Assembly: GCA_905182995.1 (NCBI GenBank)
Contig: CAJJDP010000107.1
Coordinates: forward strand, 343,809-393,576
Reading direction: 5' to 3'
Source: Paramecium octaurelia
Lineage: Eukaryota > Ciliophora > Oligohymenophorea > Peniculida > Parameciidae
Length of the DNA: 49,768 nt
Below, piece after piece: positions 34,543 through 46,733 of the stretch (the stretch's first letter is position 1; every line of letters begins with the position of its first letter). Below the pieces are notes generated by a model, which saw nothing but the letters and a program-made list of their open reading frames with translations, was not told the DNA's origin and ran no database searches. Position numbers and translations under genes: made by a program.

Positions 34543-36951
34543 ATGAAAATTGTTTGGTTACTTTCCTCATTAATAGTATCTACAATGGTACTTAACGAAG
34601 GTATGTTAGAATGATAATTAGGGAGCATTCCGGTTAAAGATTGGAGTCAAAAATTTACTTATTTTGAGTTATGAAAAGGCTTCTTTGGAGTACTATTCAA
34701 GAATTATAATTTTAAAAATTATAAATGTATGGCAAATAAAAATGAAACTCTAAATAAGCTTCATCCTAATTTTAGTATTCTATAAAATTTAGAGATAAGT
34801 TTAGACCCTCAAATAAATAGGATTTTGATTAATTTTAAAACCAAAGAGTTTACATTCTAAAACTATTCTCTATTTTCTGGTGATATTTCAACTAATAAGC
34901 TTCTCATTATTTTTAATTATTCTTTCTGTAATAATTTAACCATCAGTAACACATTCTAAGCCATCTTATTAATGAATCAATCACCATAAAATCTTAATAA
35001 TTTGGCAATTTATGGCTTAAAAGTTGATTGTAAACCAAATTTAAAATACAAAATAACACTTGGACAAAGAAATAAAAGTTAAATAAAATAGTATTAATTT
35101 TTTTAATTGCTAAAAATATTAGTTTTTGTGTTCATTATAATTATAGATATATCATTTACTAAATTTTTTTGATCCCTCTTTGTGGTAGTAGTTTTACTTT
35201 TAAGTCAAATTGGGATTTTGTGGTTTCAATCTGAATACTGTCTTGGTTTATCTTTAATTTAAGGGAGTTCTCAATTGATATCAAACTTCAAGCAGCCTGT
35301 TATTTTCTTTTGTTTTTAAATTTTCTAAAAACACAAAATCAGATTTTCTTGTGACTTTTAGCCAATTTTATATCTAAAAGTACTCATTTTTTGAATTTTT
35401 TTTTTTTGAGGATATTTTTGTAAAATCTTAATAACCCTCAGAAGATTAGGATTATAATAATCAGCTTCATCCTCGAGTAAATACCACTAATTAACCCTCT
35501 ATAAAATCAATTAATTAAATCTTTTAACAGTCTTTTAGAAGGAACTTAAGTTTTATTATTGCATCTAAGGTTTATAAATCCTTCAAACAAAAGAGAAGGT
35601 AGTTTCCCTATTGTGTAATAAATCGGATTCAGATAAAATTTGAGTGTTTAGTTATTGTCAAATTAACCACCGATTCAAAACTTTATTAAGTTAAATTTCA
35701 AAAAACGGGTTGAAATATTTGATAGAGACATATAAAATCATATGACCATCAGAATTTAACTAAATAACGTGTCTTATTTTTATTTTTATAACCTAATTTA
35801 TTATGAATTCTTCTTTGCCAGAAGATGAGCAAGATTTGGAATATTTTAAATTAAATTAAAGATTCCTTCTAAAAGGAAATTGCAATTTGAATTACCAAAA
35901 TAGAGAAGCTAAAGTTATATCTACTAATGGGGAAATCATCAGAATGTAAGAACCTTAATTATTCACAAGCATCAGAAGAATCTAAAAAACTGGATAATAG
36001 AAAGCCATTTGGTAGGGTGAAACTTTAAATACCGTTGGAGGTTAGTATATAAAGATTAGATAAATATTCCATACTTTTAAGAAAATTGAAATAATTGTAG
36101 GGAAAGGGTTATTCAAAAATGACAATAAGTATTAACCATTAATATATATTTATTAAAGCCCAATTATTCTAAGTCAATAATTATAAATAGCTTCTTTTAA
36201 TCTTGATAAATATAATAATACTAAATGCTAATGGTTTCTAATTCTGAGTGATCTGAATGCGTTTCATTAAGCTTTTGTTACAATATTAGGATGCATTTTA
36301 CAATTAGAATTAAGACACAAGCCTATTATTGATTAATTTTCATGTTATTTGTATATGTATTTAAAGATCTCCACTTTTATTCAATAATTATAAAACAATA
36401 CTATAAAATACCAACTAATGAAGGAAACCAGAAATTTAAATTTATTGATTCTCTCAATATATATTTTTGAAGCATTGAATCAAGAATACATCTGATTATG
36501 ATAATAATTAAACTTTGTTATAATTAGATATAATATCACATTGGCAAGGATAGAATTAATGCTCTCAGCTGAGAATTCTCAGTAATCTTTAATTTTCAAA
36601 GGGATTTAAAAGAAATAAGGGATAATTGAACTATGATGATAAATAAATTATTCTGTTTTTCGAATTAAGGAATTATTTAGTAGTATATAAAAAATATTTT
36701 GGTTATTTATTTTTAACATAAATAAGAAATTAACATTTATGAACAATCTTTCATATAAGCTAGTATTAATCAATAGTTTATTTAAAAATGAGATTGGAAC
36801 TGGTAGAATTATCTAACAATAAATGGAATAAATTCACAAGTATCTAAAATTTCATAAATAATCACCTAACTAAATGAAAACTGGTAGCTCTATGTAAATA
36901 ATTCTGAATAACAGAATGCAATAATTGAATAGATCAAAGGGAGAAAGTTGA
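34543..36951 (+). pseudogene. Secreted or membrane protein gene with repeated in-frame TGAs
   Basis: ATG 34543 begins a signal-peptide-like sequence (MKIVWLLSSLIVSTMV). An intron at 34,601-34,621 (21 bases, GTA...TAG) contains an in-frame TGA and so would be needed to read on. The same register then continues for about 800 codons. TGAs lie at 34,672, 35,170, 35,392, 35,407, 35,641, 35,743, 36,493, 36,499, 36,634 and 36,637 before TGA 36,949. The longest open pieces are 165 and 249 codons. They include an Asn/Ser-rich, probably extracellular part (FTFQNYSLFSGDISTNKLL), hydrophobic stretches around 35,120-35,240, and a polar tail. I read it as one decayed gene. TGA density in the later part is close to chance, so the 3' limit is weak. 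No family is recognised. Confidence 0.4.
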
Positions 36952-38028
36952 AAAAACGTAGTAATTAGAAGTTAAATTCCTCAAAAATTCAAAAATTTGA
37001 TATTATAAATCGAGTCATTATTTATTTTTTTTTGGTAAATTTGTATAAATAAAAGATTCAAATTCAAAAATACACATCCTTCATTTTATAATAAACTAAT
37101 TTAAGTTGGAGAAAAGAGAATTGATTCAAACTAATATGCGATATATTATTAAAACAAGGCAATTTTATTTATTTCGAATTTTACATTAAAAATTGAGAAA
37201 CCTGTCAATTTTCCTTAATCTCATATCAAAGGATATACTTAAAATTATTTACAAAATAAAATAATTAGGTGAAATTAATAATTATTTATCAAAACTTTTG
37301 TCTTTAAGATGAAGTAAACTATTCAAAATTTCGCAATATCGCGTAAAACTTTTAAGTCAATTTCATAACCAAAGTAACTTAGGTATTTCAGGTAGAACCT
37401 GTGATGATTATGCAATGTTAAAATTCTAATGAATATTATTTTGAATTCTCATAAATAAGATTGATTATGGAGCATTCTCATGTAATTAATAGTATTATCT
37501 ATCTATTAATTGCTTACTATTCAATAAAATTTATGATCTTTAGGAATTATTTTTGAAAAATTATGAATAAATTCATTTAAAAATCGGGTATAAATAAATT
37601 GACCTTTAATTTTTTCTCTAAGAAATATTTTGAAACCAATTCATTCATTTTTAATTATTTTTAAATTGATTATTGTATGGAAATTTGAATGATCACCGTA
37701 AAGGCAATAATTACCCACTGAGAAAAAATTTACTTCTCACTCACAAGAATTGAATCTTTTGCCTATTTGATATTATAATCAAATGCTAATTATGTTATAG
37801 AATATATTTAAGAAGTGATTTAAATATTTATATTTTATAATTTTTGGATTGAGATATCAAGTATATTGCTTTTTCAAATTTTAATTAGGTGGTATGGATT
37901 TTTGTTAGAAGCATAACTTAGTAAATAAAGATAATAAACAATAATATTCATGGTTTAAATACTCAATTTTTTGCAATATTTATATTAGATTTAATTAATA
38001 TCCTTTATTTATTATGTTTTAATCTAAT
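36952..38028. other. AT-rich spacer, no supported gene
   Basis: There are no frames with protein-like composition that I can support on either strand, and no tandem repeats or RNA genes. Confidence 0.45.
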
Positions 38029-39120
38029 ATGATAGAATTAGAAGAATAACTCAATTTTAGCAAAAAAAACCATAAGCAACCTATTCAAATGGTTATACTT
38101 GATAAAAATTTGAAGAAAGAGGAACATCTTTTATGTTCTATTTGCCTGGAAGTTTGAATGAGATACTAAATAATTGGATTTAAAAAAAGTTCTCTAAATT
38201 AGAGAAGAAAACAAAAAGAGTTAAGTAGAAAATATCTATAGATTAATTAAAGGTGATGTGGAATTGGTAGAATAATTTTTTAACGAACTCCATAAATTAA
38301 GGTACTTCTTTATTTTATAATTTGATGAATTGATGATATCAAAATTCAAAAGAGTTGAGCAATAGTTTTGATGCTATTGGATTTGATAATTCAAACCATA
38401 GCTTCTTTGATGAATTAAATAACATAATAGATATTAAAATTCAAAATTAATTCAACTAAGAATCGATCGTTAATTAAATTACAACATTTAATAATTCACT
38501 TTCTAAAAAAAGTTAATTTGAAATTATCAACTCTAAAGAACTAAGAAATATATTCAGAATGCTATAAAATATTGATCAATTTAAATTTAATTCATCATAT
38601 GAAATTAATTGATAATTCAATTAAGCTATCAAAAGATGTTATGCAATTTCTTTTAATTAATCTTGATCTCTTATGATTTCAGCCTCTGATATTGATATTT
38701 AAATATGGAATTTTGAATAAGGTAAAATGAATGAGATTAACAAAATTAGTGGACATACTTTAACAATAATTTCTCTTTAATTTAGCAAATTTAGCAAGGA
38801 TTGCATCAGTAAATTTGAACTAAATAATTAAAATACTAAGAAAATTTATAAAATGAACTAAGATTAATTCAAAATCCTAATGATGTAGATATGAATTTGT
38901 CTCCAATTTTTAAAGACAAAATAAGAAGAATTTAATTATTGTTCGGCATGAATGTCATGGTTTTGTGATTAAATATCAAAAGAAGGAAAATTAACAATTA
39001 TCACGTAGATAACATATGAATCAAACTTCCTTTTTTGAGCATTAACAGATGATGGAAGATATTTGGTAACTTGGAATAAAGCTGGACTTAAATTTAATAT
39101 ATATGAATTTTTAATTTAAT
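38029..39120 (+). pseudogene. Decayed zinc-finger/WD40 protein gene
   Basis: ATG 38029 starts MIELEEQLNFSKKNHKQPIQ, followed by a CxxC pair in LLCSICLEV, then TGA 38155 and, in register, IIGFKKSSL. A Cys/His element followed by a GFKK stretch, a helical region and divergent WD blades is the order I associate with a large Paramecium WD40 family. Blade-like remnants follow: LMISASDIDIQIWNFEQGKM near 38,680 and ISGHTLTIISLQFSKFS near 38,745. Near 39,045 ALTDDGRYLVTWNKAG resembles the last blade of that family. The pieces keep their order but lie in several frames with TGAs between, so the gene is dead. It resembles neither the sequence nor the blade type of the giant WD40 gene at 28-33 kb. Confidence 0.65.
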
Positions 39121-39679
39121 TGATATAATGTATAATAATTTAATTCTTAAAGCATAAGATTAATCAAAATTGAAATTATTTGTGCTTTTGAAATTATTTT
39201 TGAATCTGTAAGAACGATCGATATAAGACCTTTAGTCTCAAAGCATAGGATCTTTAAACTTAACAACTATCAAAATCTAATCCATTACAAAGAACAATGT
39301 ATAAATTAAATTTCTCCTTTATTACAATCTGTTAATTTCTTATATTTTAGGAAACAATTTATTACAATTACCATAAGAATAGACCATTAATCGATACTGA
39401 TAAAAAATGTTTGTGATATGCTAAACTTAAGGAATGAAAATCTGATTACTCAAGAAATTACTCGTTAATACTCCTTAAAAAAAAACCAATCTCTAAAAAT
39501 CACTCTAGAATTGGGTTCTTTAAAAATGATATTAATGATTCAAGAAGTTGTCAAGCCAGTTTGAACCAATATTCTTCAACAAATTTGTGTGCAATACAAC
39601 ATAGTATTTTCTTCGCATTTTGTAAATTGTAATAAGTTTACCTGATTAAAATTTTCGGCCACCAATAACTGATCTTTGA
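39121..39679. other. AT-rich spacer, no supported gene
   Basis: Short frames only. Nothing here can be assigned either to the WD40 relic before it or to the open frame after it. Confidence 0.4.
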
Positions 39680-40784
39680 GTTCATATATTATCATTTACA
39701 GAAACCAAAATTATATTTCTGTCAACAAGTAGTAGCGAAGTAATTGAGCATGTGATAATTTTAACACAAAAAATTCAATCAGATAGACAACTAGATTCAA
39801 ATATTTAAATAAATTACGCCTATTCAGCTCTATCTTATTATGAGTCAATCTCTTAAGAATACCAGGGTGATTATTTATAACTCAAAAATTAGGATAAATA
39901 AGAAAAAAGATAAGGCTGCTTTTTATACCTATCAACTCTTTAGATATTGGTAAAAAGTATCAAAGGCCATGAATTTGATAGTTTTCTCTACAATTCGAAA
40001 GATCTCTTTACAAAGATTCTGCTCATTAAGGTACTGTAAAAATCATTTTTGAATTTATTGATCCAATATTAAATTAATAAAAATCATTATAACAATTAAC
40101 AAATTAGAAGCATTGATTCAGTACTGAATAGAATCATCTGATAGTGAGTTTTAAACCACAATTGAAAATCACAATTTTTTGAATAACTCACTAAATGGCC
40201 TTAGATTTAATATCTAATTTTGAAAGATCATTAAAAAGTAGCAATTCCTATTGGTTATTTACACAATTGAAAGAAACTTTCGATTACAGAATGAGAAATA
40301 GAAGAAACCTATTTAGATTTCATTTTAATGTATATAAAATAGTTAATAGGCTTTATTGTAGATGCAATTATTTTTTTTCAGATAGCGTATAATTTTCTAT
40401 TGTGGTATAAACCCTTATGAAACTTTTTTCTTAGCTTAATTGAAATTTGCAGCTGCTAAGCTAGGAATAGATGAGTATAGTAATTTTAGGGTATAAGAAT
40501 TCAACAATTTAGGGTAGGCAAGCAATGTTTGTGTACCACAAAGTAGATATAAAAATCTTTGTTTGTATAAGCTTCAAAAGCACATAAATAATTTGAAATC
40601 CAAATTTACAAAGCCAGAGAAGAATATTTCAGCTAATCAAACTATCCTTATATTAAAGGGAGTTAAAGCGCAGATGATTTAATTATTTAAAGTAGACAAT
40701 TTAAGATGCTTTATGAAGTGTGACCTCTACAATCAGATCTTCCATAATAATAGAGAATATGTAAATTTTAGTTAAATTTGTTGA
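39680..40784 (+). pseudogene. Eroded gene of unknown family
   Basis: A frame of 153 codons (39,680 to TGA 40139) is polar and Gln/Lys/Tyr-rich (AYSALSYYESISQEYQGDYL). After a +1 change near 40,140 a second register runs from SEFQTTIENHNFLNNSLNG through TGA 40221. It then stays open for 186 codons to TGA 40782 (including FAAAKLGIDEYSNFRVQEF). There are no membrane segments and no recognised domain. The composition and the two long open stretches suggest former coding sequence for a large cytosolic protein. The frameshift and nonsense codon indicate decay. Confidence 0.4.
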
Positions 40785-41051
40785 AAATAGACTTTTGGTT
40801 GCTGAAAAGGGGTTAAAACGATAAATAATTATCAAAAGTAAAACAAAATTAAACATATTGTCTCTTTTAAATTCTTCAAACTTTGATCAATTAATTATGC
40901 ACTTTGGAATATCTGAATACTTAAATGAATATATGATATTTGTATGATATTAAATTGTTTGATGACTCGTCTTAGATAAGAACAAATACAAAATTACAAT
41001 GTTAAGCAAATTTTTCCAACATTCCAAATCTTTATTCATTCCAACTAGAAA

Positions 41052-41387
41052 TCATGAATGACCAAATAATTTCTTCTGGCTGATATAAGTGTTATACGAG
41101 GTACGCGAACAGATAATAATTCAATTATCGCCTCTAGAAAATATAAATGCATTAGATTGATCCATGAATATTAAGTTATCAACATACACTAAATATTCAT
41201 TAATGAAAATTATTTGCTTCAATACTTTCTTGCTGAAATCAATAATTTTAATGCCATTATTACAAGCGCAAATTATTATCTTGTTATTATCGATTATTTT
41301 ATTGCTTAGCATGTTGTTGGTTATGTTATTGAGAACTTCGGTTTCCTCCATATTTTGCCTACTAATATGTATATTTTGTGCTTTCAT
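41052..41387 (-). pseudogene. Minus-strand fragment of a zinc-finger/WD40 family gene
   Basis: The minus strand from 41,387 reads a WD-like pair of blades: IIICACNNGIKIIDFSKKVL, then LIFMDQSNAFIFSRGDN. After an in-frame TGA (41,120-41,118) come IIICSRTSYNTYIS and KKLFGHS, stopping at 41,054-41,052. The phrase order (blade end, link, SGDN-like turn, next blade ending KLFGHS) fits the same family as the relic at 38.0-39.1 kb, here in the opposite direction. No zinc-finger part or later blades could be found nearby, so only a short piece remains. Confidence 0.5.
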
Positions 41388-42153
41388 TTCATAAATGATG
41401 TGATTATTATTGTATTATTATCCCATTAATCGCATATTTTTTTGATCATTATAGCTAATTTAATTGAAAAAGATTTCATGAATATTAATTTGTAGAGGCA
41501 TCAATATAAAATTAACAAATATTAATCAATAGATGATAAACTTAGACTTTATGAACTAACCCAATGAATATTAAAGGGTATTAATTCTGATTATATTGAC
41601 TTTTAAATACCATTATGAAATATTATTAACAGAAAGGAATATAATTGTTAATATTTAAAAATTTAACTTTAAATTTGAGTTTTGCTATACGGAATCGTTA
41701 TTTGTTTTCAAATTACTTTCATAAGTTTAATCTACTTTGAAAACAAAACTTGATTAATTTTAATAAATTCAAAGATTTTGAATTACATTGATTATGGAAG
41801 AAATTTCTTCTCAATATTTTATATTTAAAATTAATATTAATACTTTAATCAAGGTTGAATAGAAAAATAAATATGTTTAAGGTGTCATCTAACAGAACAT
41901 ATTTTGTCAAAAGATGATTTTGAATGAAACCAATTAAATTGAGTTCAAATTTCTCTTAAAAAACACTTTCATCAAAACATAATTCTTTCATTAAATCTAA
42001 TCAGTGATCTTAACTAATGTGCATTTTAAAATACATTTTTTACTTAAATAAGTCAAAATGTACCCTGTTAAAATATGAATTTTAGGATTGTACATAACTT
42101 AGGACTTCAATGATCAAATAAATAGTGTATATTTGTCTATTTATAGAACATGA
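41388..42153. other. AT-rich spacer, no supported gene
   Basis: Nothing convincing. A hydrophobic plus-strand frame overlapping 41,164-41,394 is the complement of the WD40 fragment and not a gene. Confidence 0.45.
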
Positions 42154-43086
42154 ATATAGTTTGTTAAGGACTAGAAATAAATTGAAATTACAACAGGAAA
42201 ATCGTTATCTTCCTCCTTTGCCTTTTAATGTTTTATTCCATTTGGAAAGGTAAATGGATATCCAAATTTTTGTTGATGTCGTTTTTATTAAAATTAGCAA
42301 CTTAAAATATTTAAATTACTTTCGATTTCTGACGAAGAAAAGGTAAAGGGATAAGGAACTTTAATCGTACAGGGAAATACCTATCAAGTCAAAATGAAAA
42401 TTTACCTTAGAATTCCCCTGGCTTTGACAGACACTCTTCATTATTAAGAACCCTAAGTGGCCATAGAATTGAGATTAATACCGAGTCAACTCAGCCAAAT
42501 TCTCGTCAATGCTGAAGCTAGTTTATCAAAATAAGTGTGAATAGCCGATATTGGAAAAATTTATGAGAGTATAGAGGAGGTTTATGTAGACATGAAAAGA
42601 TTACATAAGAGCTGATATGTTATGTACTGATTTTCCCATAAATCCAAATACTATTTTCAGCAGGTTAAAAAATTACATCTATTGTTTTTTATTTTAATAT
42701 GCTAGTATACTGCTTGCCATTAAATGCTTGTGTGCTAAATTCACTTTGCACTTGATAATGGTTATGGAAAGACAGCTGATAGTTTAGAAGAAAGGTCTTC
42801 TTTTAATCACGAGCAACATAAAAATTTCATAAAGATGATGCCAATTTAAATTAACTATAATACTAATTTAGTGTTGATTGCTGGAGATGTGATGTTGGAA
42901 TTTTAGTCTCAAGAAAATCATATATATATTTATAAGATAAAAGGTTTTTACTTGAGCTAATTTTGCACTAACTTATCAAATAAATAATCGAATTTATTAA
43001 TGTTTAGCATCAAGATTAAAAAAAAGGTTTATATTGGGGATTGTGTAAGTCGGGCAAGAATTCTGAATCAGCAAATATTATAGTGA
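42154..43086 (+). pseudogene. Eroded frame, possibly a C2/beta-sandwich-like protein
   Basis: One register is open from 42,154 except for TGAs at 42,274, 42,538 and two between 42,600 and 42,620, ending at TGA 43084. The best pieces are an 87-codon stretch (ISDEEKVKGQGTLIVQG, then YLRIPLALTDTLHYQEPQVA) and a final one of about 150 codons. That final piece includes LVCQIHFALDNGYGKTADSL and LVLIAGDVMLEFQSQENHIY. The alternating hydrophobic pattern suggests beta-sandwich structure. The VCQ and GDVMLEF phrases faintly recall the C2 half of PTEN-like phosphatases, but no phosphatase signature lies upstream, so this is only a hint. Confidence 0.35.
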
Positions 43087-43738
43087 AGCAATCAATTTTC
43101 CCATTTTCAATTAAGGATTCTAATTCAAAGTTATTTAGAATTATGGAATCAATCTACTCATCTTTGATATAAATATTATATGGAATCAAGTTTCTAAAGC
43201 CAAGGAAATTATATAGACGATGATAATTGCAATATACTGATAATTACAATAGTAAAAATACTTATATAATAATCTCCTGAATCTTACTATAGTCAAGTAT
43301 CTTGATGACTTTATGAAGTCAAAGTTGTATATTACAATGAAAAAGACTGGGTATTATCTAAATTATTCTGAAGAACTGAAATCCTATATTTTTTATTAAA
43401 TAGAACAAATATCCAATGATTATTTTAAGTATTATTTACTCTACTACTAAAGATAATATATTGATGATTATTTCTAAATAAGGAACAGGTTCAACATCAA
43501 ATGGACTAGTCAACTAATCCTCTTTTCATAAGCAATTTACATTAAATTCGAATATTTTATTCTGAGCAATCAGAAATTGCTTTGATAAGAAAAGAAATGA
43601 TAGTGTTTAAACTAATAATAATGATAAAATAATAATTATTTTTAATCGATCTAAATAAATTAGAATTCTAACATACAGTTGTTGAAAAAGATATCATTTA
43701 GTTTGAATTCTTTTAATATTAATTCTTTTTAACCAACT

Positions 43739-44285
43739 TGTTATGTAGACATATTTTGTGATAACAGATTAGATGAATGCACTACATGTACTGCTACCAA
43801 GCTTGAACAATAATATGAACCTAGATTCCTTCTAAACTTATGGCCCTACTAGCTGCTCTAACTTAGGAGGTCTATATTTTGGCCTTTTGTCTTAAGAAAA
43901 ACTCTTTACAAATCTTATAGAATTTTGCAATACTGGCATAGCATTAGGTGAAACAACTGAAATTTTTAGATGTCAGCCTTCCGCTACCTTAAGACAATTA
44001 TTAAAAATCCATTCATGTACTTATGGCTATGATGGAACATATTGTTCACTTTTTGATCTTTCGAGTAGGAAATATTTAACCTATGCTTCAGGAAATAGAT
44101 ATGTGTATATAAATATATATATATACTTTTGTTCTCTTATATTTTATTTTAATTGGACATCATCGTTCAAACGATAGTTCAATACGCTCTTACAGACCTA
44201 GCAATTTATTTTTTTCCAAGTTTATATATTCTTGCTTTTCTTGGATATATTCTATCCCTTGTGCATCCTATTCTTAGGCTCATGA
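43739..44285 (+). pseudogene. Cys-rich membrane protein fragment
   Basis: A Cys cluster (CDNRLDECTTCTATK) near 43,755 is followed, after a frame change, by the frame ATG 43815 to TGA 44283 (156 codons). It contains GPTSCSNLGGLYFGLLS, an FCNTGIALGETTEIFRCQ stretch and CTYGYDGTYCSLF, then two strongly hydrophobic segments at its end. Spaced cysteines followed by membrane helices are the same general design as the surface proteins at 3-15 kb. I cannot show that it belongs to the same family, and the CxC..GY module pattern is not repeated. It is probably a truncated relic. Confidence 0.45.
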
Positions 44286-45305
44286 TCGTGAATTAGGATT
44301 TCATATTAGCTACAAAAATAGAGCAATTTCATTGTAGCTGTTTTTTTGAGAATTTTTCGTATATAAGAAATCGCCCCAAGTACAAAATTTGGCAATTTAT
44401 GTTTCATTAAAGAGCTGTTTATGTTGCATAATATTCTATTCTGTGTTAACATAAGAAATGAGACATTTTTCTACATTATTTGCCAGAACAGCAATAAGTT
44501 TATACCACTATAATCGAGGGACTTTCAAAGCTTTTATTTTCATTTTAATTATTATATAATTCTTTCATTGATTATTACAAAAAAAACTCAATGGAGTTTT
44601 TAAAACCAAGCTTCAATAATTATCATTAACTTAAATATCTCTGAGTCAGTTTGATATTCAGATGCACCTAATAAAAACTAACTTACTATTTATTTTATTA
44701 AACAAATTTTTAATTGAAACATTGAAATCATCAAATTAAGCTTTAAAATATCTTTGTAATTCAGAAGAATTTATAGCTTTAAGAAAAACAACTAGCTATT
44801 TATTTTTTAAACCTTGATAATAATAATAGAACTGTTTCATTTCGAATTTGCTAATTATGGATTAAAAACTTATGGAGGTAAGTAGTTATATAAAAAGATG
44901 CTATGCCAATAATATTTTGGATTATTCTTGAAAGAATTTCTTACAATAGAATTAAGGCAGATTTATATTCTGCTAGTGTGATTTGTTATATTTATATCTT
45001 GAAGATTTAACTTAATATCAATTAGATGATTAATAGCCAAAAAAGTTTAACATTAATAAAGTTAGGTGTTTATATTCTCAATTTTTGTAACGTAAATTCA
45101 AAGGGAAAATATTATTAGTAAAAATTGATGAGAAGTTTTGAAGTAAAATTGTTAATTATTAGAACCTAGTTTAAAAAAAAAGATAAGGATTTCAAAATGG
45201 AATTCACCTGAATCATGAATTAGCTTTATAATTTTTGCTAGTATGTAAAAATATCAAGTTATTAGCTTATTAAACTCAGACTAGTATTGCTTTATTATTT
45301 TATGA
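44286..45305. other. AT-rich spacer, no supported gene
   Basis: I see no frame, repeat or RNA-like element that I can support in this kilobase. Confidence 0.45.
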
Positions 45306-45683
45306 TATGTATCTTTATAATCTTCACATGGAAATTAAAATTCTATTCATATCTATAAGAAGAGATGCTTCATATAAAATTATTAATAAAATTATTTGAT
45401 CCATAATTATTATCAATCATTGCAAATAAATTTAAAAGTGAGTGCTTTTAATAGAGTATTGAAATCTTTTGGAAATTATTTCTTGAATGAAAGAGGTAGA
45501 TTTGAGCAATAAAAATTATTTTCTTATATTGCTTCCTAAATAACAGTTGTATATGATATTATTCATTCCCAAGCCCATAAAGATGAAATTCTAATTAAAT
45601 ATTCTTTATAATTAGATAAGCCTTACTAGCACTTAGTTTTTGACCTTATACGCATTTTGATTATATAATTGGCTTAATTTTGA
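45306..45683 (+). CDS. Hypothetical open frame of 125 codons
   Basis: The register is open from 45,306 to TGA 45681 without a clear start codon. The best part reads LNERGRFEQQKLFSYIASQI and HSQAHKDEILIKYSLQL, with a short hydrophobic end. It looks like a mid-gene fragment of a soluble protein, but chance is a fair alternative at this length. No family is recognised. Confidence 0.25.
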
Positions 45684-46220
45684 ACAAGTCATCTCTAATT
45701 AATTAATAACTAAAGCTGATATAATTTTTACTGAAAGAATAAAGAAAAATATCCTCATTAATTTAAAATTGGAATGCAATTTGCAATCAACTTCAATTTA
45801 TTTGCTGAATAATTAGAAAGCAGTATTTTTGTATTTAATCAAAAAATTTACCAAGTTTCAGTTTTCATTTTAGTAAATTTTAGAATGAAGTTAGCCTAGA
45901 CCTCAATTTCACTCCTTTATTATTCTATATAAAGAATTCAATCACCTTTATGGGAAAATACGATAAGAAAGTTTTGGAGTATCCATCAATCAGATTGCAT
46001 ATAATGAATATATCCTTCATAGGATGAAACAAACCACCTGTCTGTATTTAGCTTAGGTCATCAATTGCAATTAGCTGGATGAGCATCAAATATCCTATTA
46101 ATCAGCTTCATCAACTGCAACTCAGAAATAAATTATTCGTGATCAAACTAATTCGCTTTCACGCTTTTCATCTCATTGCTGATACCTTCTATTAGATTCG
46201 TAATGTATCTTTATATTTCA

Positions 46221-46730
46221 TATATCATCACTCAAAAAGTTGCTTGTAAAACGTTTTTTTATAAATTTTCCTATAAATGAAGTGCATGTTAACTTCCAAG
46301 TTTCTTTTTCGGTCAATATGTAACAGTTTACAGACCTTGATAAACTAGTTGCTATTCTCGCATTCTAGCAATTCTATTAAATGAATAGATTTGCAGCAAC
46401 CCTTTATACGATTTTAGTATGTGTGATGGTTTTAGGGTGTGTTTTACAGATAAAGAAATGATATGGAGCTAGGAGAGGTGTCAGGTTTAGATCTTGGTTA
46501 AGCACATGTTGCTATGTTAATTCGTTATTTGAACAACATAGCATTGCACCACCATTTTTATTGCCACCCAAATTCCAGAAACAGACATTAGATGTATCAA
46601 ATATGATAGCATTGTGCAAAGGGATTTGCCTTTTTAATGACATATCTTAGTGTAAAGTAATCCAATTAGGCAACTTTGGAATAAAATTACTGTCAATATC
46701 TTTCTGATAATTTTTCAAGTGTTACTTGAG
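46221..46730 (-). CDS. Open frame of 170 codons, unknown protein
   Basis: The minus-strand frame is open from 46,730 to the stop at 46,220-46,218. It has a balanced composition (IPKLPNWITLHQDM, then VCFWNLGGNKNGGAMLCC, then TPLLAPYHFFICKTHPKTI) and is slightly richer in GC than its surroundings. An internal Met near 46,645 could be a start. The complementary plus strand also carries a readable frame from ATG 46381 with a signal-peptide-like start (MNRFAATLYTILVCVMVLG), broken by TGA 46459. Both cannot be real genes. I favour the minus strand because it has no interruption. No family is recognised. Confidence 0.35.
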
Positions 46731-46733
46731 TCA

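Noticed and set aside
41164..41394. Plus-strand hydrophobic protein of 76 residues
   Set aside because: It is the complement of the WD40-like minus-strand fragment, which has recognisable blade phrases.
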